Source: JAHBVL01 sp963712055
Lineage (GTDB): Bacteria > Chloroflexota > Chloroflexia > Thermomicrobiales > UBA6265
Direction: 5' to 3'
Length of the DNA stretch: 64,000 nucleotides
NCBI GenBank assembly: GCA_963712055.1
Contig: CAVQGN010000003.1
Coordinates: forward strand, 620,001-684,000
Positions 33,689 to 42,717 of the stretch are shown here, piece by piece. Every line of letters begins with the position of its first letter. Position 1 is the first letter of the stretch. The notes beneath the pieces were generated by a model, which had not been told where the DNA came from, did no database searches, and worked only from the letters and a program-made list of their open reading frames with translations. Position numbers and translations under genes: made by a program.

Positions 33689-34921
33689 GTGTGGTGGAGC
33701 AAATGGGTGGCTCGCTCTGGTCGGTTCCGGTTCAAGCTCGATCTCGAACGGAACGCACTGCTGCTCTTCTGGGCAATGTTTTTCATGACCTTTGCGTTCG
33801 GCACGTCGGAACGCTTCAAGCCGCTCTATATCGAATCGCTCGGAGCGCGTCCTGCGCTGGTCGGCATCGTGCTTGGTGTTGCCGAAGGTTTTCGGCTGCT
33901 GTTCTTGATCATTTCGGGGCCACTGAGTTCACGAGTATCCGCCCGAATCCTCATCAACATGCGCTGGCTCACGGTGCTCCATGCGTTCGTCTTCCTGGTA
34001 GCAACCCAGTGGTGGATGCTCTTTCCCGCGTTTCTCGCACAAGCGGGGGCAAACCTCGCCTGGCCGTCATTTTCCCGCGTTATCGACGAATCGGGATCGG
34101 AATCGACGCGCGGGAGTCGCTTTCTCCTGATCTACACGATCGCCCCGGGTCTGGCGTTGATCCCCTCGCCACTGATCGGAGCACTGATAGTTGACCATTT
34201 CGGTCTTCGAGCGGTCTATGTTCCATTGCTGCTCTTCCTCGTTATCTCATGTATGTTCCTTCTCTTTGTCAAACCTGTCGAAGCCGAGGTCCGAACCGTG
34301 AGTGGTGGGTACCTCGAGGTCTTGCACCATGCGCCGTCACGCTCGCTTTGCGCACTCGCCTTTGCTTCGAGTCTAGTTGCCTGGCTGGGTCTGACTCTGG
34401 CGCCGAACTTCCTCCACAACGAGAAGGGCCTCTCGTTCGGACTGATTGGAGCCTTCGGCACTCTTGTCGCGGTCGGCAGTATCGTCATGGGGTTGCTCCT
34501 GACCCGCTCCACCCGTCTTAGTCGGTCGCTGAATGGCACCCTGCTTACCCTGTCCTTCGTGCCGCTCGTCTTTCTTCTGATGCTTGGCGGACAGGCAGCA
34601 GCCATATTCGGCGTGGCGTATCTCGTCGTCGGTTTGACGACCGTGGCTCACCAATCGTTGTATGGACCCCTCAGCGAGGTGACTCCACCGGAGATGCGGG
34701 TGATGGCCTATGCGAGCCTGGAGATTGCGGTCAGTTTCGGCATCATGATCGCGGGGTTTGCATCCGGAGTGCTCTACGCATTCGATCCTTCGACCCCGAT
34801 GATCGTGGCATTGGTTGGCAGTCTGGCAGTCATTGCCGGAACGCTCTGGGTCCGTCGCGATGTGATCGCCCGGGCCACGGCCAATGCCTTGCCGGAGACC
34901 TTGCCTGTAGATGCGGCTTGA
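33689..34921 (+). CDS. Major facilitator superfamily transporter
   Basis: The protein of about 410 residues has ten to twelve hydrophobic helices, an MFS-type loop after helix 2 (SGPLSSRVSARILINMRW) and a central loop near 195-215. GTG 33689 is the first usable start in the frame but has no clear ribosome site, and the first 20 residues (WWSKWVARSGRFRF) are basic, so the true start may be downstream. No substrate clue is present. The 161 bp after its stop contains nothing that I can support as coding. Confidence 0.82.
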   Translation: MWWSKWVARSGRFRFKLDLERNALLLFWAMFFMTFAFGTSERFKPLYIESLGARPALVGIVLGVAEGFRLLFLIISGPLSSRVSARILINMRWLTVLHAFVFLVATQWWMLFPAFLAQAGANLAWPSFSRVIDESGSESTRGSRFLLIYTIAPGLALIPSPLIGALIVDHFGLRAVYVPLLLFLVISCMFLLFVKPVEAEVRTVSGGYLEVLHHAPSRSLCALAFASSLVAWLGLTLAPNFLHNEKGLSFGLIGAFGTLVAVGSIVMGLLLTRSTRLSRSLNGTLLTLSFVPLVFLLMLGGQAAAIFGVAYLVVGLTTVAHQSLYGPLSEVTPPEMRVMAYASLEIAVSFGIMIAGFASGVLYAFDPSTPMIVALVGSLAVIAGTLWVRRDVIARATANALPETLPVDAA

Positions 34922-35082
34922 CGCTTTTCATTCACCCTCTGAAAGCTCCGAGGTAGACCAATTCAGCGATAAACCAAATAAAGAGCGAAACCGAGCGATG
35001 GATGGACGCGGATGCGACGACCCGAACCGGCGACTGGCCCGGCGTCAATCTCGACGCTTAATGCTCAAGCTCCACCTGAGAC

Positions 35083-35803
35083 TCAGCTCTCTGTTATGCT
35101 CCTGACTCCTCGATAGCTCGTCTGGGCGAAGTAGAAAATCCAGAGCAGCGCTCCGTTGAGTTTCAGTATTTCCTCGGCTATATCGATGGCGTTCGCGCCC
35201 CACGATACGGAGAGGACTGTTTCGCGGAACGTGTTTCTGCCGTCGAGTTCCAACTGGAAACTGACATCGATCGCCATCGATAGTCCAAGACTGCCGATTG
35301 CCACCAGGAGCAGCAAATACTGGGTTGTCCGGATTGTCTCCCGGAAGTGCCAGAAGGTGGAACCAATGAGCGCAGCGTAGACGATGAAGATCAACCCCTC
35401 GCCGGTATGCTGCGATTCCTTGCCAAACACCAGCCGCGCCAACTGCTCATGGATAAGCCAAAGATCATCAACAAGCATCCAGAGATTTGCGACCGCCATC
35501 ACGAGCAGGAAACGACTCAGGTGTAAGGCGGTTGGCGTTCGGTTTGCCTCTCAGCACCAGACCGGCGAATGCGCAGACCGTCGAGGAGGCGCACCAGAGC
35601 AATACCACCAGGTTCGAAACCAGGCCGGTATACCACTTCACCCCCGCATAGTCGGTCGGATCGTCGAGCAACTGATAGGCAGGGATATAGCCTTCGAAAT
35701 GCAGGTAGCCAACGATCCCGTAGGCGGCAACGCTGAGAATGGATGCAATTGCGAGTAGCGACCACGAGTTGCGAGCCATGTCGCTGGATGGGCTGCTCGC
35801 CAT
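35083..35803 (-). pseudogene. Multi-pass membrane protein gene with a frameshift
   Basis: Two frames join into one protein. From ATG 35803 (GGAGGAGG 10 bases upstream) the first frame gives SLLAIASILSVAAYGIVGYL to AFAGLVLRGKPNANR; the second, from about 35550, gives ALHLSRFLLVMAVANLWML to the stop at 35083. Together they make a plausible protein of about 235 residues with six or seven helices. The shift must lie in 35515-35553, since the second frame has a TGA just upstream. Whether it is a sequencing indel or a real mutation is unclear. Family not recognised. Confidence 0.7.
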
Positions 35804-35962
35804 GAACGATATGCCTCCTCCCGGGATGCTTCCTCTCAAATAGCTTGTGATCCAGGACGAGAGTATCCGAAAACGCTGCGGTCAGTCTTGCTGTGGAAGA
35901 TCGCTGCCCCGATAATGCCGACCAATGAACTGAGAATCGATAGCCACATCAACGGGAGAGAC

Positions 35963-36740
35963 ATGACACTCCGCTTCGCTTATTCGACGATCAACTGGGG
36001 CGCCACGCCCGATCTCGACCAGACCTTCGCTGAAATCCGGGAAACCGGCTGGAACGCCGTCGAACTCTTCTGGCACTCGCTCGATTGGCTGGGAACGCCC
36101 GACGCGCTGACCCGCCGTCTGGCCGACCTGAAGGTGGCAACGTTGTTCGGCGCAGTCAATGTGCCGACCGATCGCTCCCAGCTCGAAATCATGAAGAATC
36201 AGGTGGCCTACGCTGCTCTCCTCGGGGCCGAGCAGTACGGCTTGGTCGGTGGCAACCGTCTCCGCTGGCGTCCCCCAATCGCCGAGGAATACCAGGATCT
36301 GGCTGACTATTGCGAGGAACTGGCTGTTTTCGGGGAAGGCGGTCGGAGTCAGTGTCGCCTATCACCCGCATGTCGCCTGCACGATCGAAACCGAGGAGGA
36401 GATCGATCGACTGATGGATGCGACCGAAAAACTGACCCTTTGTCTCGACGCCTCCCATATTGCGCTAGTCGAAGAGGATCCGGTCGCGCATTTGCGCAAG
36501 TACCGGGAACGGACCTCGTATATCCATCTCAAGGACTGGGCCCGGGGCAAGTTCGTCGAGATGGGTCAGGGAACGATCAACATTGATTTCGCGGCATTTC
36601 TCGGCGAACTCGATGCGATGTCTTTTCCAGGCTGGGTGGTGATCGAGCAGAGCAGGAGCGACGTCTCGCCGCGCGAAAGCGCCCGCGTCAACGCCGAGTA
36701 CCTCCGCGCTCTGGGCTACGATCCTGGTCATGTTGGTTGA
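35963..36740 (+). pseudogene. Sugar phosphate isomerase/epimerase-like (xylose isomerase-type TIM barrel), frameshifted
   Basis: The first frame starts at ATG 35963 (GGGAGAG upstream) with LRFAYSTINWGATPDL, typical of the family, and runs to DYCEELAVFG. At GGGG 36332-36335 an extra G shifts the frame; removing one G continues as KAVGVSVAYHPH, then TLCLDASHIALVEEDP, YIHLKDWARGKFVEMGQG and WVVIEQSRSD, the usual metal-binding blocks. The rest of the frame ends at 36740. A single homopolymer error is as likely as real loss. The downstream phosphoesterase overlaps its end by 11 bp. Confidence 0.82.
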
Positions 36741-38103
36741 GAAACCGACGATCCCGGCTTTCGTTCCCGCTAAAGGACGAGGACATCAGTTCGTCTGCTA
36801 TGCCGACTGTTGTTCTGGGCTGCCCGGTGGGCCGAACGAAGCGACCTTTGCCGCTGTCAATGCCATTGTGCGTCGACTCGACCCCGCGCCGGAGTTCATC
36901 TGCTTTCCTGGTGACGAGATCAAGGGACTGACGACCGACCGCGCCGCGTTGGCGGAGCAATGGCGCTACTGGTTCGAGCACGAAATGGCGTGGCTCGATC
37001 GGGAGGCGATTCCCCTCTATCACACCACCGCGAATCACACCGTTTATGACCCGATGAGCGAGACGGTGTTTCGCGAGGTCATGGCTCACCTCCCCCAGAA
37101 TGGCCCTGACGGTCAGGAGGGGTTGTCGTACTGGGTCCGTCGCGATGATCTCTTGCTGGTTTTCGTCAATACGCTCTGGTCGGGACGCGGCGGCGAGGGT
37201 CGGGTCGAAACCGAGTGGCTCGATCAGGTCCTGACCGACAATCATGACGCCTGTTATCGGCTGGTGATTGGCCATCATCCCGTCTGTCCGGTCAATGGCT
37301 TCTCGGGATCGACGCAGCGGGAGGTCGACCTTGACGATGGCAAGAAGTTGTGGCAAATCCTCGTCGCCCATGGTGTCCAGGCGTATCTCTGCAGTCACAT
37401 GCTCGCGTTCGATGTCCAGGTGCATGACGGCGTGCTCCAGATTCTGACCGCTGGCGCTGGGACGGCTCCGCTGATGCCGCCGGAGTCGGAGTACCACCAC
37501 CTGGTCCAGATGGTTCTCGACGCTGATGGATTGCGCTATCAGGTTCTCGATACCGCGGGCAAGTTGCGCGAGTGGCTGCACTGGCCCTTTCACTTGCCTC
37601 CTTCCTCTGAATGGAAGTCCGTTTCTGCGCTGACGGATCACCCGACTGATGGGACGCTTGTTGTCTGGCGGTTCAGCGGGGAAACAGCCAGGGACGAACG
37701 GGGAGACCCACAAACGCTACTGTGCGGAGAAATCGACGACGCATCGTTACCGCCGGTCTGGATCGGACTGCGTGGACCTGAGAACCGGTTAACCGTCTCG
37801 CTTGCTCCGGTGGCGGGTCGGAGTCCGCATGCATGGCTGGGACCGGAAGTCGCGCCGGGAACGGCGTTCGACGTCCAGGTCGGGTTCCATCCCGGGATGG
37901 GACCCGGCGGCTTGCTCTGGCGCTGGCACGACGACGCGCCATGGTCGTCATTGGTGGGGGCTTCGACGTGGGGCCTGGAACGCCTCGTCTGGCCGGATAG
38001 ATGGCGATTTGGATCGACCAACGATCGGGGCGAATGGGTCTTTCGAGGAAACGAACTGCACGTTAGCGCCACGATGCAGCGAGTTCGACAATGCGATTCC
38101 TGA
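36730..38103 (+). CDS. Metallophosphoesterase with C-terminal beta domain
   Basis: The 457-residue protein starts inside the end of the TIM-barrel gene, so both are translationally coupled. Its phosphoesterase half shows YADCCSG (first metal motif, D then C in place of H), FPGDEIKG, TTANHTVYDP (normally GNHD), VIGHHPVCP and LCSHMLAFD. Several ligands differ from the textbook set, so metal use is uncertain. The last ~150 residues look like a beta-sandwich (GTAFDVQVGFHPGMGPGGLL). The pairing with an epimerase-like protein hints at processing of a phosphorylated sugar; not proven. Confidence 0.8.
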   Translation: MLVEKPTIPAFVPAKGRGHQFVCYADCCSGLPGGPNEATFAAVNAIVRRLDPAPEFICFPGDEIKGLTTDRAALAEQWRYWFEHEMAWLDREAIPLYHTTANHTVYDPMSETVFREVMAHLPQNGPDGQEGLSYWVRRDDLLLVFVNTLWSGRGGEGRVETEWLDQVLTDNHDACYRLVIGHHPVCPVNGFSGSTQREVDLDDGKKLWQILVAHGVQAYLCSHMLAFDVQVHDGVLQILTAGAGTAPLMPPESEYHHLVQMVLDADGLRYQVLDTAGKLREWLHWPFHLPPSSEWKSVSALTDHPTDGTLVVWRFSGETARDERGDPQTLLCGEIDDASLPPVWIGLRGPENRLTVSLAPVAGRSPHAWLGPEVAPGTAFDVQVGFHPGMGPGGLLWRWHDDAPWSSLVGASTWGLERLVWPDRWRFGSTNDRGEWVFRGNELHVSATMQRVRQCDS

Positions 38104-38155
38104 AGACACGATCTGAATCCGGACCTGTCCCGAGCACAAGCTGAAGGGATTGAAG

Positions 38156-39439
38156 CTAGTCGGTCTGTCGATTCGGTTCCGTACCTTGCTGGGTGATCAA
38201 CCTGGCGCCCCGGTTGAATGTCACATACGACCAGGCCCAGTTCAGCATCACCCCCACTCGATTCCGGAAACCGATCAGATAAAACACGTGCACCCAAAGC
38301 CAGGCGATCCAGGCTGGGAACCCCCATAACTCCAGCCCATGAAACTCGGCGATCGCCTGGTTCCGACCGACTGTTGCCATATTCCCCTTATCGCGATAGA
38401 CAAACGCTTTTCCCGGTTCCCCCTGCATGTGATGTTCGATCGTTGTCGCGATCGCCTCTCCCTGTTGCATCGCCACCTGGGCCACACCGGGTAGCGGGCG
38501 TCCATCCTCACCTTTGAGAGAGGCGAGATCGCCGATCACAAAGACCTCCGGGTGACCCGGAATGGAGCAATCGGGCAGGACTTCGACCCGGCCCGAGCGA
38601 TCGAGAGGAACGCCCAGCGATTTGGCGAGCGGAGAGGCGATCACCCCGGCCGCCCAGAGCACGGTTGCGGCGTCGAGCCGCTTGCCGCCGGCAACCACGC
38701 CATCAGCATCGACATTTTCCACGGGCGTATTTACTTCGACCCGGACACCACGCTGGTTGAGTTGTTTCGAGGCCTTGCCCGCCAGTTTTTCAGAGAACAT
38801 GGGCAGGATCCGGGGACCCGCTTCGAACAAATAAATGCGCGCCCAGGTTGGATCGATCCGGTCGTAGTCTCGCGCGAGCGTATGACGCGCGATCTCACCG
38901 AGCGACCCCGCGAGCTCGACGCCCGTCGGGCCACCACCAACCACGACAAAGGTCATCAGCCGATCGCGTTTCGTTTGGTCGTCGGTCCGCTCCGCTTCTT
39001 CGAACGCGAGCAAGACTCTGCGCCGGATTTCGACGGCGTCCTCGAGACTCTTCAAACCCGGAGCGTCTGATTCCCATTCCGGATGACCAAAATAGAAGTG
39101 CTTGGCGCCGGTTGCGACGATCAGATAGTCGTATGGCAGTTCGGTGTTGTGATCGAGCGTGACGATCTTGCGCTCGACGTCGATGTTTTCCGCCTCTGCC
39201 AGCAACACTGACTTGACGTTGTCCTGCCGCCTCAGAATCGAGCGGAGGGGTTGAGCAATATCAGCTGGAGAAAGCGAAGCCGTCGCCACCTGGTAGAGAA
39301 GCGGCTGGAAGAGGTGATGATTGCGTCGGTCGACGATCGTGATGTCGACATTCGCTTTGCGCAACGACCGCGCCGCCCGCAATCCCCCAAACCCTCCGCC
39401 GATGATGACCACCCTGGGTCGACCTGGTATAGCCGTCAT
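38156..39439 (-). CDS. ndh: Type II NADH dehydrogenase (NDH-2) / FAD-dependent oxidoreductase
   Basis: From ATG 39439 (GAGGAG 7 bases upstream) the 427-residue protein has the two Rossmann motifs of NDH-2: VVIIGGGFGGLRAARSL for FAD and VVVGGGPTGVELAGSL for NADH. YDYLIVATGAKHFYFG, VFVIGDLASL and a hydrophobic C-terminus (WIAWLWVHVFYLIGF) that anchors it to the membrane are also present. It passes electrons from NADH to quinone without pumping protons. It stands alone, convergent with the phosphoesterase and divergent from the M81 gene. Confidence 0.93.
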   Translation of the reverse strand: MTAIPGRPRVVIIGGGFGGLRAARSLRKANVDITIVDRRNHHLFQPLLYQVATASLSPADIAQPLRSILRRQDNVKSVLLAEAENIDVERKIVTLDHNTELPYDYLIVATGAKHFYFGHPEWESDAPGLKSLEDAVEIRRRVLLAFEEAERTDDQTKRDRLMTFVVVGGGPTGVELAGSLGEIARHTLARDYDRIDPTWARIYLFEAGPRILPMFSEKLAGKASKQLNQRGVRVEVNTPVENVDADGVVAGGKRLDAATVLWAAGVIASPLAKSLGVPLDRSGRVEVLPDCSIPGHPEVFVIGDLASLKGEDGRPLPGVAQVAMQQGEAIATTIEHHMQGEPGKAFVYRDKGNMATVGRNQAIAEFHGLELWGFPAWIAWLWVHVFYLIGFRNRVGVMLNWAWSYVTFNRGARLITQQGTEPNRQTD

Positions 39440-39581
39440 GTATTCACTCCTCAATGCCTACCCTTCTGATCGATCAATCATTCGATCTTAGCAGTCAGAA
39501 TCCCGAATCCGCAGCGATTGCGGTACTGTGCAGCACAGAAGCAACGACCTTTGGGACCGGTATTCGAAAGGACAAACACAG

Positions 39582-41066
39582 ATGCGAATCCTTGTCGGCG
39601 AATGTAAACAGGAAGTCTCTACCTTCAATCCGGCCAAAACGCATATCGATGACTTCGGCATCTCGAGCGGCGAGGAGTTACTCGCATTTCACGAGGGGAT
39701 CCCGACCGAAGTCGGCGGCGCCTTACCGGTCTTTCGAGAAGCTGGGGTTGAACTCGTCGGTTTGCACGGGATCCGTTCGCTGACTTCCGGCGGAACGCTG
39801 GCAGCCGATGACTGGAACCAGCTCGCAAGTGACTTCCTCGCCGCAGTCGCGGCCGCACCGCCTGCTGACGGGGTGTTCTTTTCGATGCACGGCGCGATGT
39901 GCGCAGAAAACGAAAGTGATCCCGAGGGCTACTTGTTACAGGAAACCCGTAAACTCCTCGGCGAAGAGATTCCTATCGTCGTTTCGCTCGATCTCCACGG
40001 AATCGTTACCGACCGGATGCTCACCCACGCGGACGCCATTGCCGCCTACCAGACCTACCCGCACGACGATTTCGCCGAAACAGGAGCACGCGCGGCCAAG
40101 CTGCTGCTCAAGATCCTGAACGAGGGCGCCAAGCCTGTCACCGCCATGGTCCGTATCCCGGCGCTGGTGCGCGGCGACGAGATGATCACCGCTTCTGGTC
40201 TGATTAGTGGTCGGATTCAGGAATGCATCGCGCTCGAACAGGGACCGGGCGGTCTCTCGGCGCAGATGTTTTGGGGCAATCCTTTCACCGATGTCCCCCA
40301 ACTCGCATCGAACAGCGTGGTCGTGCTCGACAATGACCCGGAACGGGCGAAACGCGAAGCGATTGCTCTTGCCGAGAAGTTCTGGAACGATCGGGCCGCT
40401 ATGCAGGCGCCATTGGTCAGTATCGACGAAGCGATCGAGCAGGCACGGGAAGCCAAGGGAACGGTCGTTCTGGTCGATGCAGCGGATGCCACCAGTTCAG
40501 GGGCATCAGGCGATAGCAACGCAATCCTCCGTGGGTTGATCGAAAGCGACTACCCCGGCACCACGCTCTTCCCGATTGTCGATGCACCAGCGGTTGCCGC
40601 GGCGATGGCCGCCGGGATTGGCGCCGAAATCGAAACGACGCTCGGCGGCACACTCGATCCCGGTCGTTTCGAGCCACTCCCGGTCAAAGGCATTGTGCGC
40701 ATGCTTTCCGACGGCCGGTTCACCAACGAATCGCACGGCACAGAATGGTTTGGCGGTAATAGCGCGGTTCTCCAGATCGGCAACCACACGGTGGTGGTGA
40801 CGAGTCGACCGGTCAGTCTCTACGATCGATCACTCTTTCTCGCTCATGGTCATGATCCCAAACGCTTTGATCTGGTTGTGCAGAAATCACCCCATTGCCG
40901 CTACGAGTTTTTTCAAGCCTGGGCCGACCGGTTGATCGGAGTTGATGCGCCCGGTTCAACCAGCGCAAATCTTCCCTATCTTGGCCATACGGTCTGTCAG
41001 CGTCCCATGTTTCCAATGGAGCCAGACACAACGTTCGAACCCGAGGTCATGCTCTTCCAGCGCTAG
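39582..41066 (+). CDS. M81 family metallopeptidase (MlrC/microcystinase C type)
   Basis: From ATG 39582 (AAAGGA 10 bases upstream) the 494-residue protein matches the MlrC family: ILVGECKQEVSTFNP at the start, FFSMHGAMCAENESDPEG, VVSLDLHGIVTDRM (zinc ligands D/H), YPHDDFAETG, VVLVDAADATSSGASGDS and the C-terminal RPMFPMEPD. In sphingomonads MlrC degrades linear microcystin fragments; relatives elsewhere have unknown substrates. The last 4 bases overlap the convergent gene. Confidence 0.92.
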   Translation: MRILVGECKQEVSTFNPAKTHIDDFGISSGEELLAFHEGIPTEVGGALPVFREAGVELVGLHGIRSLTSGGTLAADDWNQLASDFLAAVAAAPPADGVFFSMHGAMCAENESDPEGYLLQETRKLLGEEIPIVVSLDLHGIVTDRMLTHADAIAAYQTYPHDDFAETGARAAKLLLKILNEGAKPVTAMVRIPALVRGDEMITASGLISGRIQECIALEQGPGGLSAQMFWGNPFTDVPQLASNSVVVLDNDPERAKREAIALAEKFWNDRAAMQAPLVSIDEAIEQAREAKGTVVLVDAADATSSGASGDSNAILRGLIESDYPGTTLFPIVDAPAVAAAMAAGIGAEIETTLGGTLDPGRFEPLPVKGIVRMLSDGRFTNESHGTEWFGGNSAVLQIGNHTVVVTSRPVSLYDRSLFLAHGHDPKRFDLVVQKSPHCRYEFFQAWADRLIGVDAPGSTSANLPYLGHTVCQRPMFPMEPDTTFEPEVMLFQR

Positions 41067-42562
41067 CTCGTTGATGCCGGTTCGCAACCGGTGAAGAAGT
41101 AAATTCGCAAGTCGACCTGGCCATATGGCTGGTTCAGATTCCCGTAGCTGTCGAGAGCCGCGCCGTCGAAGAGATCGGGCGCGACCTCAGGCAGTAATTC
41201 GTTGACACTGCGGGCCAACACAACGCCAGCGCCAATTGTCGGAGCATGACCAAAGGTCAGCACCACGCCAGCGCGGCATCCGGCATCGACATATGGTTGC
41301 AGAGCGGCGGTCAATGCTTCGTTCGCCGCGTCGATTGCCACCTGATTGCCAGTCAGCAAACCGGCAGCATCGACGGTTACTGCCAGATCGACAAAGTCCG
41401 GATCGAGGGCACCGCCCGCCAGACCGGCCGCAACGGTTGCGTCGGCGCTGACGGTGGCGAGGTTGGCTTCGGCAGCCGCCAGTTCGGCTTCAGCTGTCGC
41501 CCGACCAGACTGTTCAACTGCGACCGATTCCTCCAGAGAGGACACGGTTGCCGCTGCTGATTCACTTTCCGTGGTTGCAGACGTTTCGAGTTCAGCAATG
41601 GTGGACGCTTGGGCGGCCATGGTCACTTCAGCTGCGGCTTGGTTCTCTGCGGCAACGGTGAGTTCAGCTGCGGACTCCGCTTGAGCAGTGACTTGGGCGG
41701 CGATGGTCGCTTCAGCTGCAGCTTGGTTCTCCGCCGCAGCGGTGAGTTCAGCTGCGGACTCCGCTTGGGCAGTGGCTTGGGCGGCGATGGTCGCTTCAGC
41801 TGCAGCTTGGTTCTCCGCCGCAGCGGTGAGTTCAGCTACGGACTCCGTTTGAACAGTGGCTTGGGCAGCGATCGTTTCCTGCGCCGCGGCAAGATCCGAT
41901 TCGGTTTGCGCCTGCACCGTCGCCTGGGCGGTCAATGCCGCTTCCGCGGTCGCAATGGCATTCTCGGAATCGGCTAGATTTGTTTCGAGACCGGCGACGA
42001 CCACAAGTTGTTCGCTGGTGCCGGCCTCAGCAGTTGCGAGGTCAGACTCCAGCTCGGCGTTGGCGGTTTCCAGCGCAACCACAGTCTGGGCAGCATTGGC
42101 TTCGGCCGTGGCCAATGTCGCAATGCTTTCCTCTCGGTCCTGGAGATCGGCCGTTGCGGTTGCAGCACCATCAGCTACGGCCGTTTCGGCAACAGCAAGT
42201 TCCTCCTCGAGCGCGGAAACAGTTGCCTGCGCGTCTTCGAGGTCCTTTGAGCCGCTACCGACCTGGTCTGTCAACGCCGCAACGGTTGCTTCCGCAGTCG
42301 CCAACTGACTTTCGAGCTCCGCGATATCGCCCTCTAGCGCGGCGATCGTTGCCTCGGCCTCTCCGCTATCTTGCATCGCTATTGGCGAAGCAACTGGCGA
42401 AGCAACATCCATGGCCTCTGGAGATCCCACCGGGCTTCCACTCTGAATCGCAGCGGGAATACTCGCCACCGTCGATGTCGACTGAAGCGGGAAAACCACC
42501 ATGGCAATAGCCATGGCGCTTGCCGCAATGAGAGCAACGGTCAGGATTAGGCGTTGGGTCAT
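41063..42562 (-). CDS. Exported coiled-coil repeat protein with C-terminal Cys domain
   Basis: The 499-residue protein has a signal anchor (LILTVALIAASAMAIAMVVFPL), then a Ser/Pro/Val linker, a long Ala/Glu-rich coiled coil from about 65 to 385 and a C-terminal domain of ~110 residues with two cysteines (DAGCRAGVV and FFTGCEPA). Inside the coil a 28-residue unit (ENQAAAEATIAAQATAQAES) is repeated three times. AGGAG stands before the ATG. The form suggests a cell-surface spacer holding a small disulfide-bonded domain. No function is assigned. Confidence 0.8.
   Translation of the reverse strand: MTQRLILTVALIAASAMAIAMVVFPLQSTSTVASIPAAIQSGSPVGSPEAMDVASPVASPIAMQDSGEAEATIAALEGDIAELESQLATAEATVAALTDQVGSGSKDLEDAQATVSALEEELAVAETAVADGAATATADLQDREESIATLATAEANAAQTVVALETANAELESDLATAEAGTSEQLVVVAGLETNLADSENAIATAEAALTAQATVQAQTESDLAAAQETIAAQATVQTESVAELTAAAENQAAAEATIAAQATAQAESAAELTAAAENQAAAEATIAAQVTAQAESAAELTVAAENQAAAEVTMAAQASTIAELETSATTESESAAATVSSLEESVAVEQSGRATAEAELAAAEANLATVSADATVAAGLAGGALDPDFVDLAVTVDAAGLLTGNQVAIDAANEALTAALQPYVDAGCRAGVVLTFGHAPTIGAGVVLARSVNELLPEVAPDLFDGAALDSYGNLNQPYGQVDLRIYFFTGCEPASTS
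41612..41863. repeat. Three tandem 84-bp repeats within the exported coiled-coil gene
   Basis: Units start at 41612, 41696 and 41780, with a degenerate fourth start at 41864. Copies 2 and 3 are almost identical, copy 1 differs at several bases. The 84-bp unit keeps frame (28 codons), so copy number could vary without breaking the gene. Confidence 0.9.
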
Positions 42563-42717
42563 CGTTAGCTCCTTCGGAGGACTCCCGGATGGAATTGCTC
42601 AGTCGTCGGAAGAATTACGATGTGACCGAGTTTCCAACTGGATAGGCAGATATCGATCTCGTGTTTCGCTTTTCGATAATAGCGCAATTTGACCGATTGT
42701 TGGTTATGTGAAAGCAA

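Noticed and set aside
41346..42510. Long plus-strand frames opposite the coiled-coil repeat gene
   Set aside because: They are shadows of the repetitive Ala/Glu codons on the other strand, without signals or family similarity.
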